Below are positions 12,817 through 22,553 of a DNA stretch of 64,000 nt, piece by piece. Source of the DNA: Lycocorax pyrrhopterus obiensis. Lineage: Eukaryota; Chordata; Aves; Passeriformes; Paradisaeidae. The DNA lies in the NCBI GenBank assembly GCA_014706295.1, contig JACSVZ010000013.1:2011231-2075230 (forward strand), written 5' to 3'. A model generated the notes under the pieces. That model did not search any database. It worked only from the letters and a program-made list of their open reading frames with translations, and had not been told where the DNA came from. The position numbers and the translations under genes were made by a program. The number at the start of each line of letters is the position of its first letter. Within the stretch, counting starts at the first letter, position 1.

Positions 12817-13236
12817 TGATGCCTCAGAGTGGCTACCTGGAAACAGAGGCCAGACAAGATTAGGAGAATAAAAGCAGGGATTTATTGAAGGGCCTTCAAT
12901 AAAGGTACACTGTGAGTACAGAGCCCTAGGGCTACACCCAAAACGGACCCTGGGCCATGGGTTTTTCACACTTTTATAAGTTTGGTCCATTTGCATATCA
13001 GGGTTAATTCTCCAATTACAATCTCAGGTAATGATGTCATTAGCCCAAGTTTGTTCCACCTTTCCCGAGGCTTAGTTTACATATTTTGGGGCCTGGGACA
13101 ATGAGGTGTCCCTGAGCCCAGGCCCAGAGAGGATGTGTTACATCCAACAGTAGCTAACAGGCTGTGTGAAGTTTCAGAGTCACACACTAAACCAGTTCAG
13201 GGTCTGAAAATATAAAAGCTAAATCCTAAGGCATCA
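12817..13236 (-). mobile_element. Solo LTR of an endogenous retrovirus, 420 bp
   Basis: The element begins tgatgcct and ends aggcatca, a perfect 8-bp terminal inverted repeat with TG...CA ends, and is flanked by the direct repeat ccac (12813-12816 and 13237-13240). Read on the minus strand it has a TATA box (TATAAAAG, from the complement at 12971-12978) and downstream an AATAAA signal (complement at 12881-12886), in the order expected for U3, R and U5. No internal retroviral genes are adjacent, so it is a solo LTR left by recombination between two LTRs. The sequence resembles LTRs common in songbird genomes. The intact ends and duplication suggest a fairly recent insertion. It lies in the same orientation as the gene that starts at 56.96 kb. 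Confidence 0.88.
12881..12903. terminator. Palindromic poly(A) signal region inside the LTR
   Basis: The arm tttattgaagg (12881-12891) is followed by one g and then its exact complement ccttcaataaa (12893-12903). AATAAA is therefore present on both strands within 23 bp. The minus-strand copy is the LTR's expected polyadenylation signal. The plus-strand copy could act on antisense transcripts. Confidence 0.5.
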
Positions 13237-13240
13237 CCAC
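13237..13240. repeat. Target-site duplication, right copy (ccac)
   Basis: It pairs with ccac at 12813-12816 and fixes the right boundary of the solo LTR. Confidence 0.75.
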
Positions 13241-16200
13241 TTTTGGGGATCACAGAGATTCCGTGCTTGCGTTTGTGCCCCTGCAGATTTCACGGAGCTG
13301 CTCCCAGGATGTGGATACAGCACTGCCTGTGCTGCTTTCCTGCTGAACCCCTGACCAAGGGGTGCTGGGGCACTCCAGCAATGCTGTGCTGCCCTGGGAG
13401 CCACAATTCCCACTGGAGCTCTCACAAGTGGAAAAAGATCCGGGAGAAAAAGTAGCTTATGTAGTTTTACAGCTTTCTAACACAGGTTTGTGTGAAACAA
13501 AGAATGAAATTAAGGATAGTCTGTCCTTTGAAACGAAACAAAACTTCAAAACAAGAAAGTAGCCCTGAAGCAGCTTTAAAACTTCATCCCACAAAGCTTT
13601 CAGATCAACCCTGAGGTCTCCTCTCCAGACGGACGCTCTGTTAAAGCAGTTTAACTGGAGCCCTACAGTTCCATCAAGAGATCTCACCCTATTTTTTTTT
13701 TTAAATTATCAGCCAGAGCCCTGTGCACATCCTTTGAAGCCAATGGATGCAGATGGGCTTTAACAAGATTCCCTTGAAAAGGACAGGACCCATCAACTGT
13801 CCCTTGGAATACGAAAAGAAAAACACAGGTGTTCCTTTGGCCCCAGGAAGAGGAAATACCACACTGATTAAAACTTGAACCACACTGCCAGGACAGACCT
13901 GAACCTCCTCCTGCTCTCCTCGGGCCTCCCCTCCCCAGTTCTTCCAGTCTGATGGACGGGAAAATGGGAAAACATCATTCGCAGCTCAGCTCAGGATCTG
14001 CAGATGTAATTCAGTAACCTCTAATGAGAGCCAGGGAGAGCTGGGCAGGAGCAGGGCTGGCCCAGAGGGATGGGGTGAGAGTGGGGCATCTACAAAAATC
14101 ACAGTTCTCCATTTCATGTAAAAAAACCACCTTAATTATAACACTAAAACATCACCCAGATTCCCAAGACACTGTTTCTTATTCCTAGAAGCTCTTCCAA
14201 AACACCCTTTTCCAAGCCCTTCCTCTTCCAATGAGTGAGATTTCATCCTGCTCCCTCTCTCCCTTCCCTTCCCCTACCCAGGCTTCATTTCTTGCAGCGA
14301 GGCTGAAACACACCCTTGAGCACTTCAGAGCTCCACACCCTGGTTTATATTAAAACAGAGAAACTACTTAAAATATCCCAGCTCACTGTTTCCAAAGGTC
14401 TTCTCTCCTGACCGGGAGCTGCTGGAGATTGCTCCAAGCTGGGAGAGCCAGGCACTGCCTCAGCCCCCAAAGTCTGGAGCTCTGATCCGCTGGGAAAGCC
14501 ACGGAGACACAGGGAGCATCCTCTGGGAGCTGAGTCAGATCTGCTTTTCCTGTGCAGCAACGCCTTTTGGAGCAGGAGGAGAAGCTTTGGAGCAGGAGGA
14601 GAAGCTCTGGAGCAGCAGGAGAAGGGGTCATGCGAGGGCTCTGCCTCCTCTGTCCTCTCCAGACACTCACAGATCCCAAATGCACTGTGGTGTGCAGAGC
14701 AAGTGTTAAATAAGGAATTCTCTTAACGCTTAAATCTCAATGAAACCACAGCAGCTTTTTTTTTTTCCCTTCCCCAAAATCAGGCCCACCAATGCTTGCT
14801 TTCTTTAGGAGCCAAACAACATTCTTGGAGAGCAGCTCAATATCTCCAGAGGTGTAAATCACCACCCTGTATCTTATTAGAAACATTTGAAAGAGGGCAA
14901 GTGCTTTCAAAGCCATAAACTCAGGATTCCATACATGTTCCAAAGCTGCAGCGAACACACATTCCTGACTCAAACTGGTTTTAATTTGCAGTCCCTTGAA
15001 AGCACAAATGCAAAAGTCTAAATACTGAATCAACTTAAATAACAATAACAAACCATTGAAAAAGTTGTCCGTTTGCAACTTCTTAAAATAAACTGGAAAT
15101 AGGAATCACTCACATGCCAAAGGCAATGCTGTGGGTGTTATGTCCAGTGCAAAGGCAGTCAGAGCTCCCAGGAAAATGCAATCCCTGCTCCACCATGGAT
15201 TATTTATGGCCACAAGCCTGACAGAACATTGGAAACTAAAGCACCAATTCTCTCTGCCTGCTGCAGAAGGCTGAAAATCCCAGGACACGATGAGAACAGT
15301 GGAATGAAAACCTCATGAGAGCTGAAGAGAAAGGAAAAATTGCCATGTCCTTTGTGAACACAAGTCCCGAGGAGATAAATCCATACCTGGAAGCACGGGG
15401 TGGGCAGGCACAGCCCCAGTTTCTGGGGACTGGCAGGGTGCCCTATGCTCTCCAGCAAGTCTTTAATTAAAGATATTGATATTATCTCCGACCACAATCG
15501 CTGTCCCAGTGCTCCCTGAGGAAATCACAGCACCAGCTTTGGAATGAGCACAGCTTCCAAATACACCTTCAATGCACAAACCCACCAAAATTCCTGCCCC
15601 AAGAGTGCACAGGATAAAACGCACTCCCTGGTGCAAACGCCCCTCATTAAACACATCAGTCCTTTGTGGAGATCCTCGGGGAACAAGGACTACCATGGAA
15701 CATGAGCTTTGGGAGTTGGGGAAGTGCAGATTTACATCATAACTGGGCAGGAAATGCTTTTCTTCCCATAGAGAATCGGCAAAAATGGAAATAGTTCCAA
15801 ATAGTTTTCAGTACTTGATTAGAATTTAAAATCAAAATTACAAACTTTAAAGGAAAAATGGAAAAAAACCCTGCCTTTAAATGTATCATTTCCTACAAAA
15901 CTTTGGTTTTAATAAAGAAGTAGACTTTTTCCCTGAATGCAGCGCTTCAGGCAAGTTTATCTGTCAGGCATCAGGAATTTACAGTATTTTACCAGCTCAG
16001 CTTGCTGCTCTGCATTCAGAGAAAGCACCTATTGTCAGCAGCTGGGGAAGGGCTGAATAAAGAGCACAAAATAAGTGTCATTTAATCACTGGGGAGCTGC
16101 CTTTTCTCCCTAATCCATTGTCAGGAGAAAATGCTGCATTATGGAAAGCTGCTTAGGGACAATATGGACTCCAACTGGAACACGGGACACATCCAGGAGC

Positions 16201-16317
16201 TTTGCTCCAGGGGACCAAGGGTTCAGGAAATAATATTAACCTCAAGTATCATCACTCAGCAAATGGATTTTAGCCCAGAGACTGAAAGTATTCAACCTGT
16301 GGGCATCCAAAAGTGGA
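13241..16317. other. Gene-free stretch with one minisatellite
   Basis: No exon or RNA gene is recognised. It contains a 20-bp tandem repeat at 14568-14625. A 77-codon minus-strand frame with an ATG at 15696 and a glycine-rich hydrophobic middle was examined but not accepted as a gene. Confidence 0.5.
14568..14625 (+). repeat. 20-bp tandem repeat, about 2.9 copies
   Basis: The unit tggagcaggaggagaagctt occurs at 14568-14587 and 14588-14607 (last base changed), then a third, slightly altered and shortened copy to 14625. The strand is strongly purine-rich (GA), as is usual for minisatellites. Confidence 0.88.
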
Positions 16318-16479
16318 TCCTCATCCCTGGCAGTGTCCAAGGCCAGGTTGGACGGGGCTTGGAGCAACCTGGGACAGTGGGAGGTGTCCCTGCCCATGGC
16401 AGGGGGTGGAATGGGATGGGATTTCCCATCTTCCAACCCCAACCAGTCTGGGATTCAGCCTCAGTTGCTCTGTGATTTT
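16318..16479 (+). repeat. CR1 LINE 3' terminal fragment
   Basis: The sense CR1 wording is 'catccctggcagtgtccaag', 'gttggacggggcttggagca', 'acctgggacagtgggaggtg' and 'tgcccatggcagggggtgga', ending with 'ttgctctgtgatttta'. It is the same subfamily as the copy at 18978-19357. Confidence 0.88.
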
Positions 16480-17066
16480 ATGTTTATTCCTCAGAAATCT
16501 TTAAAGACATTGAATATATTAGAGATGCAAATCACAGGTCTCTAATAACAAACTTTCCACACATTGCTCATTGGTTTAGCTTGGTTTAACACAGGAAAAA
16601 AGCAGTGGAACTATAAATAAGGTGTCAGAGTTAATAGTGCCTTGCAATTATGCATTGCATCCATATTTGTGTATATAAAATATATTACATTACATATAAT
16701 GATCTTCCACTGGCCAGCAAACATCAAGAGGCAACAACAATAAGAACAACTTCCAAGCAGGCTTTAAAATCCTGAGTTTCCCAACAAGTTGGAACAAGGA
16801 AAAACATGCCATGACCTTACAAACAAAGCCTTGTGCTTCTCTGAGCACCCAGGGACTTACAAAAATATGCCAAAAATACTGGAAGATGAGGCAATAAATT
16901 CTGTCAAGAGAATTTTCATTAAATCCTGATTGCTACCCTTGGAAGCAAAATTAAGTCATTTCCAATTATTACCTCTGAAATGATGAAAATATGCTGCTTA
17001 GATGGAATTAGTGTGGGGAAAAAGAAGCCAAGTATTTTTTCCAGCAGGAAAAACAAAAGCATGGCA

Positions 17067-17093
17067 CAGGTGTTCCTGCAGTAGGAACACCTG
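17067..17093. repeat. Perfect inverted repeat with E-boxes in both arms
   Basis: The arm caggtgttcct (17067-17077) is followed by a five-base loop, gcagt, and the exact complement aggaacacctg (17083-17093). Each outer end is a CAGGTG/CACCTG E-box, the type bound by ZEB and SNAI factors. The structure could be a paired regulatory site or a short RNA stem. Confidence 0.7.
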
Positions 17094-18088
17094 AGGCTGT
17101 GATGTTTTCGGGTCAGAGGAGGTGACAGAGGTCAGATCAGGGCAGTGCCTCGATGGGAGACCTCCAGGAGGACTCGAAATGCCCCAAGGAATCCTGATGG
17201 AGATGCCCTGAAGGTGACACAGCACTGGGAGCAGCTGGGGAGGTTCAGGACTCGAGGAGCTCATGGAAAAAGCAAATCAGCAGTGGAGTGAGGGACTTGT
17301 GTGGTTCTGCAGGGGCTGCTTCCCAGGGGGACAGGTCTGAACCACTTGTGGTTATTCCAAAAGCAAGGAGGGAGTTAGGAACTCAGGGAAATGGAGCGTT
17401 TCATTCACAAAACAACCCCAACGCAAAAAACAGCCAAGCAGAACAAACAAAAAGCCACAAAACCTGAGAAAACCTCGGGGAAAAACCCTCTGAGGAAGCA
17501 GCAGAAAGGAGGAAAACCCCGTCAGGATCCGGACTCAAAACGAGTCACTGCAAGGTGAACCTGGAGGGGGGTGCTCCCCGGCAGGAACTGCTCCTGCCCA
17601 TATTCTGATGCCCCAAAATGATGAGGAATTAATTCCCTTGTACCTCACCCCTCTGGACTGAACTCTAGGCACAGCTCGGATCAAAGGCTCTGTTATCTGC
17701 AGCAAAGGAAGCTTCTGCCATGGTTTCCATCTCCACTCTTCAATCAAAACGAGGAAAAGCTTTCCCAAGGCAGAAATAAAATCAAATCCTCCTACAGAAC
17801 TGTGCCCTTCAAGCTCTGCTTTTGGTGGGCTTCTCACCACCCCACCCCTTACATTTTTCTATTTTATATCCCAGTTTCTGTGGTTTAGCCATGGGATAAG
17901 TCTCCCAAACCTATGGATTAGCAGAGGGATGAAAGGCACTGGGATACAGGAATTAAAGACCTGGTTTTCCCTTTGAAGTGAGTGACTGAAGGCTGCCAGC
18001 TTGGAAAGAGGAAAAATACCTTTCCCTTGTGTGCCAACACAGCTCCCGTGGATCCCTTCTCATGAGGAACTCTGCAGGCAGAGTTACT

Positions 18089-18250
18089 TACACACATATA
18101 TTATATAGTTCTATATATATACATAAAAATTTAAAAATATTCTATTTATAATTTATTTTATATCTATACTTATATTTATATTTTATTTAATATTTATTTA
18201 ATTATATTTTAATTTTTATATATTTAATTTATATATATATACACACACTA
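18089..18250. repeat. AT-rich low-complexity and microsatellite block
   Basis: About 160 bp is nearly pure A and T (ta runs, 'ttatattta' units). It starts with cacacatata and ends with atatatacacacac, so the two edges are near mirror images. It may form cruciforms and is probably length-variable. Confidence 0.9.
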
Positions 18251-18977
18251 TGTGGTCCTTGTATAAATGGAAATCCAGCCCACACCTGCCCTGTATGACA
18301 CCCCCACACTGCAGCTCTTCCCTGAACACCCCAAAAGAAGACGATGTTATTATTATTTCCAGGAATAAATAGATTTTCAGAGATTTAAGCAAACAAAAAG
18401 TTTCAATAGAGTTAGAGGAAGCTACCCTGAAACAAGACACAAAATCCACGAGAATTTGCTAGGCTTTAGTAAGATTTTCCACATTTCCCAACCAACAGCT
18501 CAAGTTTTTCTCTTTTATTTCGCAATAAGGCATTTTTAGCAGACAAGTTTTGAAGGAGCAGCACAGGAATGGTGTCTCCATGAAAGCCCTGCAGTACGGC
18601 AGGGACACAGGCAGCTCTGGAAGTGAAAAGACAGGAGTTCTTTTCCCTGGTTTTGCCCTGTGTGCAGACACATTTCCACTGGATATTCTCCATTATGCCA
18701 GAACCTTTCCCTGCACGTGACTTTGGCACAGGATCCCAGTCTGGGAGTTCCTCTGGGAACCTTACAGGAGAGAAAGAGAATAGCCTGGAAATCACTTGAT
18801 AAATTGTGTGTTACTGATCAAAACCCACTGGAATTCAATGCCAGTCTCATGCTGACCCAGCAGACTTTGGGTCAAGCTCAGCCTGTAAACCCACACTTAA
18901 TTCCAGTGTTGGAATTTGGACATTTTCAGCAGGAAAATACCCAATTTCTGAATTTGCTGGAATCTCTGGCTCAGTCT

Positions 18978-19357
18978 GGGAGAACTGGGATTGCTCAGCC
19001 TGGAGAAGAGAAGGCTCAGAGCCCCTTCCAGGGACCAAAGGGGCTCCAGGAGAGCTGCAGAGGGACTGGGGACAAGGAACGGAGGGACAGGACACAGGGA
19101 ATGGCTTCCCACTGCCAGAGGGCAGGGATGGATGGGATATTGGGAAGGAATTGTTCCCTGGGAGAGTGGGGAGGCCCTGGAATAGAATTCCAGAACAGCT
19201 GTGGCTGCCCCTGGATCCCTGGCAGTGTCCAAGGCCAGGCTGGACATTGGGGCTTGGAGCAGCCTGGGACAGTGGGAGGTGTCCCTGCCATGGCAGGGGT
19301 GGCACTGGATGGGCTTTAGGTCCCTTCCAATCCAAACCATCCCAGGATTCTGTGCCT
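18978..19357 (+). repeat. CR1 LINE 3' fragment, about 380 bp
   Basis: Sense CR1 wording is continuous: 'gctcagcctggagaagagaa', 'gggaatggcttcccactgcc', 'gatattgggaaggaattgtt', 'cctggcagtgtccaaggcca', 'ccatggcaggggtggcactg' and 'ggtcccttccaatccaaacc', closing with 'ggattctgtgcctcc'. It is the longest copy of this subfamily in the window and accounts for the long frames on both strands here. Confidence 0.92.
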
Positions 19358-22300
19358 CCAGTCCCATTATGGATTAAAAATGTATAAAGGATCAAAGCTG
19401 AGACCAGCTCCAGCGAGGAAAACACCTATTTATTTCCAAATGGAAAAAGCATGGAGCAATCCTGGAATACCATTGCCATGAGAAGCGAAATCTGGAAATT
19501 TGCTCGAGCACTGGATTATCAGCAGGTCCCAGAGCTCCACTTGAAGCCCATTTTTGCTGTGCCTGGGCTGGAGTTTAAAGCCAGGCCTGCCTTGCACAGG
19601 GCCTGGCAGGTGCCTCTCACTTCTCCATGCGTGGTTACAGAGCACAGCTCTCCCTGGGCAGTCAGGTTCCTCTTTACAGCCCATTTCACTCCGTCCTCCA
19701 GCCACAAACGAAGCAATGAATGATTAACTTGATGAGAAATTAAAACCACCTTTCTCTTAAGCTTTCTGTGGCTATTTTTTTTTCATTATTTCCACAAAAG
19801 ATGGAAATAAAACATAACACAAACCCCACCATTACCTCAGCACTACGCTGAAAATCATGAAAATTGCCAAAATATTCTGTGTGTTGTACAGGAATAGAGG
19901 AGCCAGGTGCTGATTACTGGAGGCCATAAAAATTCACTAATTAACACCCACAGCAAACGTGGCCCTATCAAAGCAAACACTGCCAAAGACAAGAATTACA
20001 AGAACCAAATGAATTTAAATCAATTACCACTGTTCACATACAAAGTACCCAGTGACTGGGTCACATTCCTAGAAATCATGCTGCTCATCCCATGGGAAAA
20101 ATGATTCCCTCCAGCTATGAGCCCAGCAGTCACACACTGAATTACCACAATTATTACGTTGCTCATTTAATATAATTTTCAATAAAAGCAATCAGATTTT
20201 TAGCTTCTAGTTTGCAAATGAATCCCCATAATTGATTGAATCCTTACAATTTTCTGCTTAAAAATTCCTGGGATCTAATTAGGATTTGAATCTTCGCATT
20301 TCCGTCGCTGTCACAGAAGTAGCAAATAAAGACTTTGACAAAATAAAAGTTTGCCAATGGTCTCATGCACAGACTGAATAAAATGGGAATCATCTCTCAA
20401 GCCCAGCAACCTCTCACAGTGACCACATGGGAACTTAAAAAGGACAAACAAACCCAAAAATCTTTCCCACATTTAGGCAGGAGAGAAAAATCTGCCTCCC
20501 ACCCCTCCCAAGTGCACAGTCCAGAGGCCAGCGTGAGCTGGTTAAAGCAAAATGAAAGGTAAATAATAAAAATAAACCCAGAGAATGGCTGGAGATGTTC
20601 AGCCCAGTGTTGAGTGGAGCAGGTCTGTAAATCCATTACAGCACAACCCCAAAAAATTCTGTGTTTAACTAAAATATGGCCAGAAGTATCCCCTGGAAGT
20701 AAACCCAGCCTGGGCTGGACTTCAGGGGCTCACCTGCTGTCCAGACCTTTCCATTAGGAAGCAACTAAAATCCAGGATAACCCCACTGGAAGCTGAATCA
20801 ATTTATATTTTCTGGGTTTTTCTGAGCACTCAAGAATCCCCTCTGCATTTGCACCTTTGAGGAAGGATCTAATGAAAACTAAATACCAAATAGAGCTGTT
20901 TCAAAGCTTAAAACTGAGAACAAGCTGCTGGTCAGAAAGTAAATAATTTAGAAGAGATTCAAACAATTAGGATTAACCAGCTTCGGTTTTATTCTTTTTT
21001 TTAAAAAGACTGTTTGATTATTCTGGGCTGTGTTTTGGAAACCATTTCTACCTTGTTTTTCTTGGGAAAACAATTTCACGCTACAAAAAAGGCATCGAGC
21101 GATGAAAAGCATTTGTTTCTTTCTAGTTCTTACGTAAAACCAGCAATGTTGAACAGGTCAGATATAATAAATACAGCTATTTCAAGGCAAAGAAAAATGT
21201 TTTCCTGGCCTAACTTTGAGTGACAAGAGAAAATTTTTCCCAGCTTGCAACTCCACTTTATTAAAAGTGCTCGATTTTATTTAATTGGATATATATGGAT
21301 CTGTTATATTGGGCTGCTTTGTTGCATTTTTCCAATTAATCCTCCACCACTGAAGCAACATTTTCAAGTGAGTGGATGTTCTGGACACCTTGAAAAGTTC
21401 TGCTCTGTGGCAGCCACAGGCTCCTAGCCCATATTTTTGAATTTTGGATACTTGGATTACCCTGGCAGGAAGGCGATAGGCCTTGAATGGAGCTTTTTGT
21501 TCAGCCCTCTAATCGCTTCCAGCACTTGCCCCAGCCCACAAGATCCACACCAAATTTAGTCAGACATCCAGGCCAGACGTGAAGGATTTCTCTGCAGATC
21601 CACTCAACTCCACCCATTTAACAATTTCAGCTTCTTGAGGGCGAGGAGGAGACAGTGAGGCAGCTTAAAAGTTAATAATTCTGGCTACAAACCTCCCCAA
21701 GCCCTGGGAATTTCCTATTTTAATTTAAAAAAAAATAAGAATCATCCATCCCTAGCTGTTTCCAGCCCTATATCCTGGGAATGAGGGCTGCTGGAGATAG
21801 ACACAGAAACACAACTATTTTTAAGCCCAGTTTGCCACGTAATAATCCTGGAGCTCAAATGCTCTGTGTTTCCCCACGAAGACACCAAAACATTTCAGTC
21901 AGCTCCAAGCAACCCCTCAGTTCCCCGTTTGTCTCAGATTTGTTACCAAGAGTTTAAACTCAATAGAAGGGGCTGGTAGGCAATTTGTACTCTTGCATTA
22001 AATTATCGTGGTTTAAACCCACTCAGCTTGATCTTGTAGCACTGATCCTCTCCCACACACAAAGGGAATTATTTCTATTCCCCAAAATGATTTCCCAGTT
22101 GGAAAAGGGCAGGGAGGGTGGTGGAAGATCCCCCAGTGAGAGCCCGGCCTTGCCTCGTGCGGAAGGCGCAGGACGAGCGCTCCGGGCGGGAATCTCCTGC
22201 TGCGTTTCTCCTTCCCCACTCTCCAGAGGGCTGGGGATTTTGGAAGAAGCTCTCTCCGGGATGGGCAGTGCCTCGTGGGAGGATATGGAGAGGCACAAGC

Positions 22301-22518
22301 TCTGGGTGAAACCACAGGGCTGCCTCGGGGAGCGCGGGGCCTGCCGGGAGCCCATGAGAACCGTGCCGGATTCCAGCCCCGAATTCCAGCCCCGCGCTCC
22401 TCATTTGGAAGCAATTGCCCCGTGCAATCCATCAGGAGGGGCCACAGAAGATAGCTTTGTGAAGTGGAAAAAAACGAGTTCTTAATTTATATATGACAAT
22501 TAAACCAAATTGGACTGA

Positions 22519-22553
22519 TTTCTTTCTTTTTTTTTCTTTTTTTTTTTTTTTTT
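22519..22553. repeat. T-rich homopolymer tract
   Basis: The tract contains several long T runs broken by single C bases. No processed pseudogene body or target-site duplication was recognised beside it. Confidence 0.85.

Larger units (their letters stand above)
16480..18977. other. Gene-free stretch with a hairpin and an AT-rich microsatellite
   Basis: About 16,500-16,700 is AT-rich and carries an octamer-like atgcaaat (16525-16532) and a second POU-like cluster near 16,645. A perfect hairpin lies at 17067-17093 and an AT-rich simple repeat at 18089-18250. No coding exon is recognised. Confidence 0.5.

Noticed and set aside
18847..19425. 192-codon minus-strand frame and overlapping frames on both strands
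   Set aside because: They lie mostly within the CR1 LINE at 18978-19357. The product is antisense translation of repeat sequence.
22519..22553. T-rich tract considered as the tail of a minus-strand processed pseudogene
   Set aside because: No gene-like body or flanking target duplication could be seen next to it.
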